Source: Pseudooceanicola sp. (lineage in GTDB: Bacteria; Pseudomonadota; Alphaproteobacteria; Rhodobacterales; Rhodobacteraceae). Taken from it: a DNA stretch of 64,000 bases. The stretch spans positions 1-64,000 of the forward strand of contig NZ_JARGNH010000009.1 of assembly GCF_029213205.1 (NCBI RefSeq), written 5' to 3'. The notes under the pieces were generated by a model, which saw nothing but the letters and a program-made list of their open reading frames with translations, did not search any database and was not told the origin of the DNA. Made by a program: the position numbers and the translations under genes. Below, piece by piece: positions 6,328-15,862 of this stretch; position 1 is the stretch's first letter, and each line of letters starts with the position of its first letter.

Positions 6328-8361
6328 TCAGAACAGTCTGGGTAAGCGTTCGATCGCATCCGCTTTTATGCGTACACTGACATCGTCACGATACGTTTGT
6401 TCGTTTATCTCGCTGTAGGGCCTTTGCTCCTGCCCCCGGAAAGCATGTCCGGTGATGTCGTATCTGGTCACGTCAAGCACATCGGGATCGTGCAGCAGGG
6501 TGTCATTAACATAGTGTCGCAAGCTGTGCATGCAGAGCTCTCGTGGATTCCCACCCAGCGCGATCTTCAGCGCCTTCCGCCACATGTCGTCGATGCTTTC
6601 GCCAAATTTTTCCACGCCCTCAGCGGGATCAAGGCTTAGGCTGCGTGCGCTGCCCGACCGCGGCTTCGGGATAACATCTGGGAACAGAAACGTTTCGCCG
6701 TGTGCCTGCATGCGCCCGGCATGTTCCATCAGACCCAGTTCCACCAGGTGCGAGTGAATCGGAACGAACCGCGTGAGTTTCTTTCGCGGATCCGTTGTCC
6801 CTTCTTCCTCGCCTTTGAGCCCACGCCAGGCGTTAGACTGAATGATGATTGTCGGGATGCCCTCGATCGTCACGATATCAGAGGGCAGGAGGCCAGCGAT
6901 CTCGGCTCGGCGTGAGCCCGTGTATGCGAGAATCAGGGGCACCCAATAGCGAGAGTCTTTCTTGATCATCTCGCCAGGAACATGCCGGCGGCCTGGGCTC
7001 TTGTGGCCTTGCCATAGCGGATGCCCAAACACCGTACGGACTTCATCGAGACGAAACACGGACCGACGTTTGTGATCGAGGACCCGACCACTTGTTTTCG
7101 GCCGCAGAGATGCGAGTTCAGGCTTGAAGCGGAGGGCGTGTCCCTCGGAAACGGCGCGGCCCAAAAAAAGTTCAAGAGATTTCAGGTGACGTTTGATTGT
7201 TCCAGAGGCCAGTCCAACCTGATCGCGTGGCATGTTGGCCGCGATCGCCTTCACCTGGCCATAGCTACGCCGCTGATCATATACTGACCGTAGGAAGGTC
7301 TTCGGGATTTCCTTGAGAGCGTCCGCGTATCGCCGCAGGTGCCACTGCTCGACTTCATCGATCGTTTGAATGCCATTCACAAAACAGAAAAGACGCAGAT
7401 CAGCGGCGCGCTGCTGCGCCACGCCGTCGGATAGGCCTTCCTGTCGGGCATATCTCCAGAATATCCCGGCGATGTCGCGAGTGTAGCTTCCGTCCCCCGG
7501 TTCAGGTGCCGACTGGGCCGCTGCGAATTGTTTCATCAGTTCGCCTACCGTAAATGTCCCATCAATCAAATCGACGCCGTGGGATATAGGCGCGAGTTGT
7601 TTGGTGCACTTGATAGGTGTGGTGGTTGTATCGGGTTCGAGTGTCAGTTGATCCGCCATGACGACCGGTTCAACTTGTTCAGAGTTTATTGACGTCAGCA
7701 GCGCATCAGCTTCCGACAGATAGGTTTCTTTTTGACGTTTAGTGATGCTGGATAGGGCTGCCAGCCTGACCTTTAGATCCGCCTCCCGTACTTGGGCGTG
7801 ATGCTCCATCGAAGCGAGGGTCGCACCGGTGGTTTCGGTAAATCTTTTCACCATCGTCCGTCGGGCCTCTGGTGACATGATCCGAGCATATTCGATTTGA
7901 TAGATGCGAAGCATATGCTCCACCTGCGCCGGCGTCCAAGCCGGATCGATTCTATGGGGGGGAAATGTCGAGTGAACACCGTCTTCCAGCAGGGTCAGCA
8001 CTGCGAGCTTTTGGATATCCCGAAGCCACGCACCGTCCTGAAGGCCGCGCCCCGTCATCCGCTCAATCCGGACCTTGCGATGAAATTCCGGCAGCACCTG
8101 ACGCAGGCTGGTGGCCATGTATTTCGAGACCACCTCTTCAGGGAGGGCAGGAGAGAGCAGGATCAGCGACGACATCATTCGATCGAATTCCACAGTGATA
8201 CGTCCCGTTAATATAGACGCTGAACGCTCATCTGTGGTGCCCAGAGGGATGACCACTGGTCCGATTTTTGGGGATAACCCCGGTATCCGTCTTCGAAAAT
8301 AGAAGCGGTGTCCCTGACGATAGAGGTACTTACCGGTTGTTGGGTGGTCTTGTGTCCGCAT
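6328..8361 (-). CDS. Large tyrosine recombinase (site-specific integrase)
   Basis: This is a phage/island-type integrase of 677 residues if started at ATG 8361; the ORF track extends to 8463, but that adds 34 unconvincing residues. The N-terminus (GKYLYRQGHRFYFRRRIPG) matches the DUF6538-type arm of alphaproteobacterial island integrases. The catalytic tyrosine-recombinase residues are visible in order: Arg in YTGSRRAEIA (about 484), HSLRH giving H-x-x-R (about 612-615), His in GHAF (about 639) and the nucleophile Tyr in RPYSE (about 649). An AGGG ribosome site precedes the chosen start. The gene lies beside the 3' end of tRNA-Asn, the usual layout for tRNA-targeting integrative elements, and probably mobilises the 0-8.5 kb island. 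Confidence 0.9.
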   Translation of the reverse strand: MRTQDHPTTGKYLYRQGHRFYFRRRIPGLSPKIGPVVIPLGTTDERSASILTGRITVEFDRMMSSLILLSPALPEEVVSKYMATSLRQVLPEFHRKVRIERMTGRGLQDGAWLRDIQKLAVLTLLEDGVHSTFPPHRIDPAWTPAQVEHMLRIYQIEYARIMSPEARRTMVKRFTETTGATLASMEHHAQVREADLKVRLAALSSITKRQKETYLSEADALLTSINSEQVEPVVMADQLTLEPDTTTTPIKCTKQLAPISHGVDLIDGTFTVGELMKQFAAAQSAPEPGDGSYTRDIAGIFWRYARQEGLSDGVAQQRAADLRLFCFVNGIQTIDEVEQWHLRRYADALKEIPKTFLRSVYDQRRSYGQVKAIAANMPRDQVGLASGTIKRHLKSLELFLGRAVSEGHALRFKPELASLRPKTSGRVLDHKRRSVFRLDEVRTVFGHPLWQGHKSPGRRHVPGEMIKKDSRYWVPLILAYTGSRRAEIAGLLPSDIVTIEGIPTIIIQSNAWRGLKGEEEGTTDPRKKLTRFVPIHSHLVELGLMEHAGRMQAHGETFLFPDVIPKPRSGSARSLSLDPAEGVEKFGESIDDMWRKALKIALGGNPRELCMHSLRHYVNDTLLHDPDVLDVTRYDITGHAFRGQEQRPYSEINEQTYRDDVSVRIKADAIERLPRLF

Positions 8362-8480
8362 CGCGCCCTGCTTTCCGGGCGGTCCGAACTCATGAGCCAG
8401 AGAACACGAGGGCGTTGTGACAGACGTGTGCAAGTTTTGTGCAACGCCTGTGAAAGAAAACACGCCGTAAATCCAAAATT

Positions 8481-8542
8481 CGCCGGAGCTAAGTTTGGAA
8501 GTCGTAGCTTTTCAACACCTTATAGGTGATATGGCTCCGGCG
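8481..8542. repeat. Inverted copy of the tRNA-Asn 3' acceptor end at the island boundary
   Basis: CGCCGGAGC at 8481-8489 is the exact reverse complement of GCTCCGGCG at 8534-8542, which is the tRNA-Asn acceptor end plus discriminator. CACCT-TAT-AGGTG, a short 5-base-pair hairpin, lies between them at 8516-8528. Read on the tRNA strand, the two arms could fold into a terminator-like stem just after the tRNA, or mark recombinase binding. Both readings are inference. Confidence 0.4.
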
Positions 8543-8606
8543 GTAGGGATCGAACCTACGACCAATTGATTAACAGTCAACTGCTCTACCGCTGAGCTAC
8601 GCCGGA
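8532..8606 (-). tRNA. tRNA-Asn(GTT)
   Basis: The reverse strand reads TCCGGCGTAGCTCAGCGG... with a full cloverleaf: acceptor TCCGGCG/CGCCGGA, D arm, anticodon loop CTGTTAA giving anticodon GTT, T arm GGTTCGATCC, discriminator G and an encoded CCA. Length is 75 bases with CCA. Its 3' end abuts the integrase-bearing island, so it is the likely attachment site. Confidence 0.95.
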
Positions 8607-8682
8607 ACTGGGGGCGGATATAGCAACAGCGCTGGGGCCGGGCAAGGGTCAAACTTCGGCATTGGTGCAATTTTCCTCGGGA

Positions 8683-9600
8683 TCAGCCGGTCCGGGCAAA
8701 GACGGCTTCCTGGTGCAGGTCGGATTCCGGCGCGACGGCGGATTTCCCCATCAGATCAATCAGGTGGGCGAGGACATTGCGGGCGGCAGCGGGCAGCAGC
8801 TGCGGCGGGATGTCAGTGTAGATGCGGGCGGCCAGGCTGGCGGCATTGGCGGGGCCGTCCTGCAGCGCCTCCAGGATGGCCGCTTCGCGGGTCTTGCGAT
8901 GGGCGATCAGCCAGTCGATCCGCGCCTGCGGGGCCTCGATCGGGGCGCCGTGACCGGGCAGCAGACGTTGTGGTTCCAGGGCGCGCAGACGGGCGCAGGA
9001 GGCCATGAAATCGGTCAGGTCACCATCCGGCGGCGAGACGATGGAACTGGACCAACCCATCACCAGATCGCCTGAAAAAACCAGGCCATCCATGTCAAAG
9101 ACCAAGTGATTGCCAAAATGCCCGGGGGTCCAATGTCCGCGCAGGCGCCAGCCGTCGCCGCTGACCTCGCCGCCATCGGCGATGATCTCGTCTGGGCTGA
9201 AATCCGTATCCGCACCTTCGCCGCCGCCGATCTCTCCGGCGGCCGCTAGGCGTTGCATCACCGCCGATTGCCCGGCCAGCGCGTCGCCATAGGCATAGAC
9301 CGGGGCGCCGGTCCGCGCCTTCAGGGCGTTCGCCAGCGGCGAGTGGTCGCGATGGGCATGGGTGATCAGGATGTGACTCACTGATTCGCCGGGCGCCAGC
9401 GCCGCCAAGATCGCCTCGAGGTGGTGGTTGTCCTCGGGGCCCGGGTCGATCACCGCGATGCCGCTGCCCTGGCCGACCAGATAGGTGTTGGTGCCACGAT
9501 AGGTAAAGGCCGAAGAATTGCCGCAGAGCACCCGGCGCACCCTCGGGGCGAGGGTTTCGGGCTGACCGACGGGCGGGTTGAAATCATCTGTGGCTTGCAT
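8683..9600 (-). CDS. Metallo-beta-lactamase-fold hydrolase (LACTB2-like)
   Basis: This 305-residue protein has the fold's zinc-binding HAHRDH motif (about residue 100), followed by downstream ligands in GHTPGH-like form (LRGHWTPGHFGNHLVF) and FSGDLVMGW. The C-terminal 70 residues form a winged-helix-like tail (TREAAILEALQDGPANAASLAARIYTDIP), the arrangement of LACTB2-type proteins, which act on RNA or small esters. Substrate is not predictable here. It is the first core gene after tRNA-Asn and is divergent from the sensor kinase gene, with about 40 bases between them. Confidence 0.85.
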   Translation of the reverse strand: MQATDDFNPPVGQPETLAPRVRRVLCGNSSAFTYRGTNTYLVGQGSGIAVIDPGPEDNHHLEAILAALAPGESVSHILITHAHRDHSPLANALKARTGAPVYAYGDALAGQSAVMQRLAAAGEIGGGEGADTDFSPDEIIADGGEVSGDGWRLRGHWTPGHFGNHLVFDMDGLVFSGDLVMGWSSSIVSPPDGDLTDFMASCARLRALEPQRLLPGHGAPIEAPQARIDWLIAHRKTREAAILEALQDGPANAASLAARIYTDIPPQLLPAAARNVLAHLIDLMGKSAVAPESDLHQEAVFARTG

Positions 9601-9641
9601 CGTGGCTTCCTTCCTAAGTGGCGTCCGCGTAGGTTTAGCCC

Positions 9642-10949
9642 ATGACCTTTGGTTGGCTCAAACGATATGTGCCGCGCGGGCTATATGGGCGGGCGGCGTT
9701 GATCCTGATCCTGCCGGTGGTGGCGCTGCAACTGGTGGTGTCGGTGGTGTTCATCCAGCGGCATTTCGAGGGCGTGACCGAGCAGATGACCGGTGCCATC
9801 AGCCGCGAGCTTGACCTGATCCAGGGCGCGGTGGCGGTCGGGCTCGACCCCGGTGAAATTGCCGCGCGGCTGGATGTTCAGCAACAATCGCTGCCGTTGA
9901 GCGCGGTACCACCGGATCATATCCGGCCCTGGTATGACCTCTCGGGGCGGGCGGTGATCGCGACGCTGGCGCGGTTGCGCCCGGATTTGCTGGCGGTGTC
10001 GCTGGCGGATGACAAGGTGGTGCGGGTCTATTCTGCGGCGACGGAGCCTGCGGCAGGTGCCGTCGAATATGCTTTTGGCCGGGAACGGGTTTCAGCCTCT
10101 AACCCGCACCAGCTCTTTGTAAACATGGTGGTTTTCGGGGCGTTGATGACCGCTATCGCCTATGTCTATCTGCGCAACCAGCTGCGTCCGGTGACCACGC
10201 TGGCCAAGGTTGCGGCGGCCTTTGGGCGCGGCCAGCACCTGCCATACAAACCCGCGGGCGCCGCCGAGGTGCGCGCCGCCGGCCAGGCCTTTGTCGACAT
10301 GCGCAGCCGGATCGAGCGGCAGATCGAGCAGCGCACCCTGATGCTGTCGGGGGTCAGCCACGATCTGCGCACCCCGCTGACCCGACTCAGGCTGGGTCTG
10401 TCGCTGCTGGACGAGGCCGAGCGCGCGCCGCTGGAGCGGGACCTGGCGGAAATGCAAAAGATGATCGAAGGTTTTCTCGATTTTGCCCGGGGCACCGCCG
10501 AGGATGCGCCCGAGGCGGTTGATCCGATTGCCCTGATTCACAGCATCGTCGATGATGCGCAACGGGCCGGGATTGCCGTCGAACTGGTTGAAACCGCCGA
10601 ACTGGGCCCGGTGTCGCTGCGCCCGCTGGCGGTGCGCCGTGCCGTCGAGAATCTGATTGGCAATGCGGTGCGCTATGGCCACCGCGCCGAAGTGTCGCTG
10701 ACCGCGACCTCGCGCGGCCTGTGCATCCGGGTCGAGGATGACGGCCCCGGCATCCCGGCCGAACAGCGGGCCGAGGCGCTGCGGCCGTTTCAGCGGCTGG
10801 ATGCGGCGCGCAATCAGGATCGCGGCGGCGGCGTCGGGTTGGGCCTGTCAATTGCGGCGGATGTGGCGCGGGCGCATGGCGGCGCGCTGCGACTGGGCGA
10901 CAGCAGCCGATTGGGCGGATTGCAGGCGGATCTGGTGATCGCGCGCTAG
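9642..10949 (+). CDS. EnvZ-like sensor histidine kinase
   Basis: The 435-residue protein is an inner-membrane kinase. A transmembrane segment lies at about 17-38, a periplasmic sensor region at 40-155, and a second segment at about 158-178. A HAMP linker follows, then the H-box LSGVSHDLRTPLTRLRL with phosphoacceptor His240. The ATPase domain shows N-box NLIGNAVRYG, G1 DDGPGIP and G2 GVGLGLSIA. Overall order and length match EnvZ. No response regulator gene is adjacent in this window, so its partner (OmpR-like, by family) must be elsewhere. Substrate or signal is not visible. Confidence 0.85.
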   Translation: MTFGWLKRYVPRGLYGRAALILILPVVALQLVVSVVFIQRHFEGVTEQMTGAISRELDLIQGAVAVGLDPGEIAARLDVQQQSLPLSAVPPDHIRPWYDLSGRAVIATLARLRPDLLAVSLADDKVVRVYSAATEPAAGAVEYAFGRERVSASNPHQLFVNMVVFGALMTAIAYVYLRNQLRPVTTLAKVAAAFGRGQHLPYKPAGAAEVRAAGQAFVDMRSRIERQIEQRTLMLSGVSHDLRTPLTRLRLGLSLLDEAERAPLERDLAEMQKMIEGFLDFARGTAEDAPEAVDPIALIHSIVDDAQRAGIAVELVETAELGPVSLRPLAVRRAVENLIGNAVRYGHRAEVSLTATSRGLCIRVEDDGPGIPAEQRAEALRPFQRLDAARNQDRGGGVGLGLSIAADVARAHGGALRLGDSSRLGGLQADLVIAR

Positions 10950-11187
10950 CTGGGTCTATCGCCCGCGAGCAAACGATTGCCGGGCGACACATGGCGCGGG
11001 ACTCGACCGGTGCGTCGCGGAAATCCAAATCCGACTCGCTCTCCTGAACCGCGTCCTTGGACTGGCCGCCACAGGGGCCGTAGGCGGGGGCGTCCGGGGA
11101 TGGGGACGTCTGACCCTCACCCGATTTGCGCAACAATACCCTGCGCAGCAGTCAGAATTCATTCAACCCGGATGATTTGGGTGAGTT

Positions 11188-11263
11188 TGGTAGGCCCGGA
11201 GGGATTTGAACCCCCAACCAAAGCGTTATGAGCGCTCTGCTCTAACCGTTGAGCTACAGGCCC
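11188..11263 (-). tRNA. tRNA with CAT anticodon (Met elongator or lysidine-modified Ile2)
   Basis: The reverse strand reads GGGCCTGTAGCTCAACGG... with anticodon stem GAGCG/CGCTT around CTCATAA (anticodon CAT), T arm GGGGGTTCAAATCCCTC, discriminator A and encoded CCA. It lacks the initiator's three G-C pairs at the base of the anticodon stem, so it is not fMet. Met elongator and Ile2 both have CAT at DNA level; I cannot separate them by eye. Pair 1-72 is G-U as I align it. Confidence 0.9.
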
Positions 11264-11349
11264 GCCATGGCCCTGCTTTAGGAGATTACAGGCTGGACGG
11301 TCAAGCGGCTGCGCGCCTAGGCTGGTCCGATGATCAGGGAGAAGCAGAG

Positions 11350-12207
11350 ATGACCAGCGACAAATCCGCGCTGACACGACAGGTCGGCGGGTTCCGGGTG
11401 ACCGCCATTCAGGATGGGCAAATGACCGGCAGCGTCGCGTTGATGCCGGATTTCGACGACGCGCAGGCGCAGGCCTATTGCGACCGGGTCGGGGTGCCTT
11501 TCTCGAAAGTGCGCGAAACCTCGGTCAATTGCTTTGTGATCGAGGGGCAGGGGCGCACGATGCTGGTGGACACCGGATCGCCGCCGGATTTCCACAAGGA
11601 CGCGGGCCGCTTCCCCGAAGCCTTTGCCGCCGCCGGGTTCAAGCCCGAGGATATCGATATTCTGATCCTCACCCATCTGCATGTTGACCATTGGGGCAAT
11701 ATGCTGCGCCGCGAGGATGGCGAGGCGTTTTTCCCGCGTGCGGAATTCGTGGTCACCCAGTCGGATTACGATTTCATCCACGATGAGTCGGTCTACGCAG
11801 GCCTGAATGACGCGCGCAAAGTGGCGCATGACCGCTCTCGCGCCTGTTGCGTGCCCTATGCCGGGCGGACGCGGCTGATCGCCGATGACGGCGACATCGT
11901 GCCGGGGATCAGCTATGTCACCATGCCGGGCCATTCGCCGGGCCATTCCGGGGTGTTGATCCAAAGCGCGGGCACGGTGTTGTTCATCTTTGCCGATCTC
12001 GCCCATGCCTGGTTCTGGCAGGCGCCATTCCCGGATTGGTCGGTGCTTTATGATCTCGACCAGAAACAGGCGGCGCGGTCGCGGCGGGCGACCCTGGCCC
12101 GGATCGTCGCCGAAGGCTGGCCCTGCGCCGGGATGCACACCCCGTTTCCCGGCTGGGCGCGGGTTGAGCAGGATGGCGACGTCTGGCGCATCCTGCCGGA
12201 TTTCTGA
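11350..12207 (+). CDS. Metallo-beta-lactamase-fold hydrolase (lactonase/quorum-quenching-like subgroup)
   Basis: This 285-residue protein has HLHVDHWGN (HxHxDH) around residue 115, MPGHSPGHSG as the next His ligand, and FADLAH as the bridging Asp. The long insertion before the first motif and the VNCFVIEGQGRTMLVDTG opening resemble the N-acyl-homoserine-lactonase-like branch, but substrate cannot be assigned. The ORF track begins at 11206, inside the reverse-strand tRNA; the first credible start is ATG 11350, preceded by GGGAGAAGCAGAG. Confidence 0.8.
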   Translation: MTSDKSALTRQVGGFRVTAIQDGQMTGSVALMPDFDDAQAQAYCDRVGVPFSKVRETSVNCFVIEGQGRTMLVDTGSPPDFHKDAGRFPEAFAAAGFKPEDIDILILTHLHVDHWGNMLRREDGEAFFPRAEFVVTQSDYDFIHDESVYAGLNDARKVAHDRSRACCVPYAGRTRLIADDGDIVPGISYVTMPGHSPGHSGVLIQSAGTVLFIFADLAHAWFWQAPFPDWSVLYDLDQKQAARSRRATLARIVAEGWPCAGMHTPFPGWARVEQDGDVWRILPDF

Positions 12208-12293
12208 TCCTGGCCGGGCGCTGAGCCCGTGCTTGCGGTGGACTCGCGCGCCGCGCTGATCTATCCGAGGCGCGAACGGTCCGGAGGGCGGAA

Positions 12294-13340
12294 ATGAGCG
12301 GCACAGGCGCGGGCAAGAACGGCATAACCTACGCGGATGCGGGGGTGGATATCGACGCGGGCAATGCGCTGGTCGATCGGATCAAACCAGCGGCCAAACG
12401 CACCGAGCGTGCTGGCACCATGGCCGGGTTGGGTGGCTTTGGCGCGTTGTTCGATCTCAAGGCGGCAGGTTACAGCGACCCGATCCTGGTGGCGGCCACT
12501 GACGGGGTCGGCACCAAGCTGCGCATCGCCATCGACACCGGGCTGGTTGACGGCGTCGGCATCGATCTGGTCGCGATGTGCGTCAATGATCTGGTCTGTC
12601 AGGGCGCCGAGCCGCTGTTCTTTCTCGATTACTTCGCCACCGGCAAGCTGTCGGTCGATCACGCCGCGCGGGTGGTTGAAGGCATCGCCGAGGGCTGTCT
12701 GCGCGCCAGTTGCGCGCTGGTCGGCGGCGAGACCGCGGAAATGCCCGGCATGTATCCCGAGGGCGATTTCGACCTCGCCGGATTCTCGGTCGGGGCGATG
12801 GAACGTGGTGGCGAGCTGCCGCGCGACGTGGCGCCGGGCGATGTGCTGCTCGGCCTTGCTTCGGACGGGGTGCATTCCAACGGGTATTCGCTGGTGCGCA
12901 AGCTGGTCGAAATCTCCGGCCTGGGCTGGGATGCAGCCTGCCCCTGGGGCGCGGGCACCCTGGGCGCGGCACTGCTGACGCCGACCCGGATCTATGTGCG
13001 CCCGGCGCTGGCGGCGATCCGGGCAGGCGGCGTGCATGCGCTGTCGCATATCACCGGTGGCGGGCTGAGCGAGAACCTGACCCGGGTGGTGCCGGGGGCT
13101 GACATCGATCTCGACGCCTGGGACCTGCCGCCAGTATTCGGATGGCTGCAACAGACCGGCGGCATCGAAGCCGCCGAGATGCTGAAAACCTTTAACAGCG
13201 GCATCGGCATGGTGTTGGCGGTGGCGCCGGAGCGGGCCGGGGCGCTCACCGAGCTGCTGCGCGCTGAGGGCGAAACCGTGATCCAGCTGGGCACTGTCAC
13301 CGACAGCGGCAAGGTCACCTACCGGGGCCGCCTTTCTTGA
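12294..13340 (+). CDS. purM: Phosphoribosylformylglycinamidine cyclo-ligase (AIR synthetase)
   Basis: PurM closes the imidazole ring in step 5 of de novo purine synthesis (FGAM + ATP to AIR). The 348 residues match the family length. Recognisable motifs include the N-terminal [27 protein letters not shown] (the ATP-site signature), [11 protein letters not shown] and [16 protein letters not shown] lies just upstream of ATG. Its stop overlaps the purN start, so purM-purN are translationally coupled, a common arrangement. Confidence 0.96.
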   Translation: MSGTGAGKNGITYADAGVDIDAGNALVDRIKPAAKRTERAGTMAGLGGFGALFDLKAAGYSDPILVAATDGVGTKLRIAIDTGLVDGVGIDLVAMCVNDLVCQGAEPLFFLDYFATGKLSVDHAARVVEGIAEGCLRASCALVGGETAEMPGMYPEGDFDLAGFSVGAMERGGELPRDVAPGDVLLGLASDGVHSNGYSLVRKLVEISGLGWDAACPWGAGTLGAALLTPTRIYVRPALAAIRAGGVHALSHITGGGLSENLTRVVPGADIDLDAWDLPPVFGWLQQTGGIEAAEMLKTFNSGIGMVLAVAPERAGALTELLRAEGETVIQLGTVTDSGKVTYRGRLS

Positions 13341-13930
13341 GCCAACGGGTGGCGATCCTGCTTTCGGGCGGCGGCTCCAACATGGTCCGCCTGATTGAAA
13401 GCATGACCGGCGATCACCCGGCGCGGCCGGTGCTGGTGCTGTCCAACGATCCCGATGCTGGTGGCTTGGCCAAGGCCCGGGCGCTGGGAGTTGAAACCGC
13501 AGCGATCAGCCACAAAGCGTTCAAGGGTGACAGGCCGGGATTCGAGGCCGCGCTGTCGGTGCCGCTGGCCGCGGCGCGCCCCGATATCATCTGCCTGGCC
13601 GGGTTCATGCGGGTGCTGACCGCCGATTTCGTGCGCCAGTGGCAGGGGCGGATGCTGAACATTCATCCCTCCTTGCTGCCGAAATATCGCGGCCTCAACA
13701 CCCATGCCCGCGCCATTGAGGCCGGTGATGCTGAGGCCGGCTGCACCGTGCATGAGGTCACCGCCGAGCTCGACGATGGTCCGATCCTGGGGCAGGCGCG
13801 GGTGCCGATTCAGCCCGGCGATAGCGCCGAGTCGCTGGCGGCCCGGGTTCTGGCGCAGGAACATTGCCTTTACCCGGCGGTGCTGCGCCGCTTTGCCGCA
13901 GGCGATCGACGCCCGATCTTGCTGCCCTGA
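13337..13930 (+). CDS. purN: Phosphoribosylglycinamide formyltransferase
   Basis: PurN transfers a formyl group from 10-formyl-THF to GAR in purine synthesis. The 197-residue protein shows the N-terminal [12 protein letters not shown] loop, the formyltransferase core [22 protein letters not shown] (with the catalytic His and Asn region), and [19 protein letters not shown]. The apparent start is TTG at 13337, giving a TTGA overlap with the purM stop. The next in-frame ATG is internal to the conserved domain, which supports TTG. Confidence 0.95.
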   Translation: MSQRVAILLSGGGSNMVRLIESMTGDHPARPVLVLSNDPDAGGLAKARALGVETAAISHKAFKGDRPGFEAALSVPLAAARPDIICLAGFMRVLTADFVRQWQGRMLNIHPSLLPKYRGLNTHARAIEAGDAEAGCTVHEVTAELDDGPILGQARVPIQPGDSAESLAARVLAQEHCLYPAVLRRFAAGDRRPILLP

Positions 13931-14021
13931 GCCGCCATGGCACCCGACTTTCCAAGCCGGAGCGATTGGAGTATATCCGCCCGAAGGCGAGGTCTGGATC
14001 GACATCAAAAGACAGGTATTT

Positions 14022-15179
14022 ATGAAGACACTGACCACGACTGACGAACTTGCAGAGTTTTGCGCCCAGGCTGCCAAACACCCCTACGTCACCATCGACA
14101 CCGAGTTCCTGCGCGAACGCACCTATTATTCGCAGCTCTGCCTGGTGCAGCTGGCGATGCCCGGCACCGACGACAGCGGTGCGGTGCTGGTCGATCCGCT
14201 GGCCGAGGGGATCTCGCTGGAACCGCTGCATGCGCTGTTCCGCGACACTTCGGTGGTCAAGGTCTTCCACGCGGCGCGCCAGGATCTTGAGATCTTTCAG
14301 GTCGATGCCGGGGTGATCCCGGATCCTCTGTTCGACACCCAGGTTGCGGCGATGGTCTGTGGCTTTGGCGAACAGGTCGGCTATGAGACGCTGGTGAAAA
14401 AGATCGCCCGGCAAAACCTCGACAAATCGTCGCGGTTCACCGATTGGTCGCGCCGCCCGCTGAGTGATGCGCAGCAGAAATATGCGCTGGCTGATGTCAC
14501 CCATCTGCGCCAGATCTACGAATTCCTCGACGCCCAGATCCGCAAGACCGGGCGCGAGAAATGGGTGACCGAGGAATTGCGCATCCTGACCAATCCGGAG
14601 ACTTATATCGTGCGCCCCGAGGACGCCTGGAAACGGGTGCGCACCCGGACCAATTCCGGCAAGTTCCTGGCGGTGATGCGGGAATTGGCGCGGTTTCGTG
14701 AATCCTATGCGCAGGCGCGCAACGTGCCGCGCAACCGGGTTTACAAGGACGATGCGCTGGTCGAGCTGGCCTCGACCAAGCCGCAGAACATCAATGACCT
14801 CAGCCGCTCGCGTCTGCTGCTGCGCGAGGCCCGCAAGGGCGATATCGCCGAGGGCATTCTGGCGGCGGTCAAGGCCGGGCTCGACTGCCCGCCTGAGGGG
14901 TATCCCAAGGTCGACACCAGCCGCGACAAGATGCAGGTGAACCCGGCACTGGCCGATCTATTGCGGGTGCTGCTGAAAGCCAAGAGCGAGGGCGCTGGCG
15001 TGGCCGCAAGGCTGATCGCGCCGACCTCGGATCTGGACGCTCTGGCGGCGGGGTGGCGCGATATTCCGGCGCTCAGCGGCTGGCGCAAAGAGGTGTTCGG
15101 CGACGACGCCATCCGCCTCTGCGAGGGCAAGGTCGCCCTGGCCGCGCGTGGCGCCCAGGTGGAAATCGTCGAATTGTAA
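14022..15179 (+). CDS. rnd: Ribonuclease D
   Basis: This 3'-5' exoribonuclease helps mature tRNA and other stable RNA 3' ends. The 385-residue protein has the DEDD exonuclease residues in VTIDTEFLRERTYY, VFHAARQDLEIF and YALADVTHLRQIY, and HRDC-type helical domains in the C-terminal half (RVRTRTNSGKFLAVMRELARFRESYA). The ORF track begins at 13704 within purN; the first in-frame ATG that begins the family's N-terminus is 14022 (MKTLTTTDELAEFC), about 90 bases after purN. Confidence 0.95.
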   Translation: MKTLTTTDELAEFCAQAAKHPYVTIDTEFLRERTYYSQLCLVQLAMPGTDDSGAVLVDPLAEGISLEPLHALFRDTSVVKVFHAARQDLEIFQVDAGVIPDPLFDTQVAAMVCGFGEQVGYETLVKKIARQNLDKSSRFTDWSRRPLSDAQQKYALADVTHLRQIYEFLDAQIRKTGREKWVTEELRILTNPETYIVRPEDAWKRVRTRTNSGKFLAVMRELARFRESYAQARNVPRNRVYKDDALVELASTKPQNINDLSRSRLLLREARKGDIAEGILAAVKAGLDCPPEGYPKVDTSRDKMQVNPALADLLRVLLKAKSEGAGVAARLIAPTSDLDALAAGWRDIPALSGWRKEVFGDDAIRLCEGKVALAARGAQVEIVEL

Positions 15180-15217
15180 GCGGGTCGGTCGTCAGGCTCG
15201 AGTCCGGCGCGGTGCGA

Positions 15218-15724
15218 TCAGCGGCGGCTGGTCATCGAATTGCGCGTGCCCGAGACGCGAATCTGGCGCACCCCTTCCAGTTTCTGATCCGTCACATGAT
15301 GGGCGGCGACGATCCGGCGCGACGGCGCGGTGCCAATGGCTGAACGATGGGCGACCAGAGCCTTGAGCGTGTAGGACAACACCCCGTCCACCGCGATTTC
15401 GTCTTCGGAATCCGGCACCACCTTGACGCTGAACGATCCCTGACGGGCCGCCAATGCCTCGATTCGAATGATCGCGCCGCCAGGCACCCGTTCCACCGTC
15501 AGCGCGGTGATCTGATCCACCGGCGTACCGTAATAGGCCGAGGAATCTTCTGATGACATCAAGCCGTTGCTGCGCGGGATCAGCGGGTTGGTCTCGGCGG
15601 CGGTTTCGGTTGCCCGTCCCCGGCCAAACCAGTTCGCCGGGTTCAAACGGGACCCGCCCAAAGCGCCGCAACCGCCGAGAACCAGCGTGGTAAGCAACAG
15701 AACGGCGATGGATTTGCGCATCAT
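15218..15724 (-). CDS. Small outer-membrane-type lipoprotein of unknown function
   Basis: The 168-residue product starts MMRKSIAVLLLTTLVLGGCGALGG, a signal peptide with lipobox LGGC, so Cys19 should be lipidated. The mature part has a conserved-looking beta-rich region (ITALTVERVPGGAIIRIEALAARQGSFSVKVVP). Similar short lipoproteins occur in Rhodobacteraceae next to rnd and sufE, but I know of no assigned function. It converges on rnd (38 bases between stops). Confidence 0.75.
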   Translation of the reverse strand: MMRKSIAVLLLTTLVLGGCGALGGSRLNPANWFGRGRATETAAETNPLIPRSNGLMSSEDSSAYYGTPVDQITALTVERVPGGAIIRIEALAARQGSFSVKVVPDSEDEIAVDGVLSYTLKALVAHRSAIGTAPSRRIVAAHHVTDQKLEGVRQIRVSGTRNSMTSRR

Positions 15725-15862
15725 ATCGGGCCTTTTGCTGGCGGTGTCCCCATCGAGTTACCCTATCGGCCCGGCCTTGAAAAGCCGCAAGGCGTCGCGC
15801 CGGGGGCTGGACCTCATCGTTGCTGGCGCCTAGGTGAGGACAGCAGCGCAAGGCAGGTGAGC

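Noticed and set aside
11206-11349. Extension of the metallo-beta-lactamase gene into the tRNA
   Set aside because: The segment overlaps a complete reverse-strand tRNA. The next start, ATG 11350, begins the protein properly.
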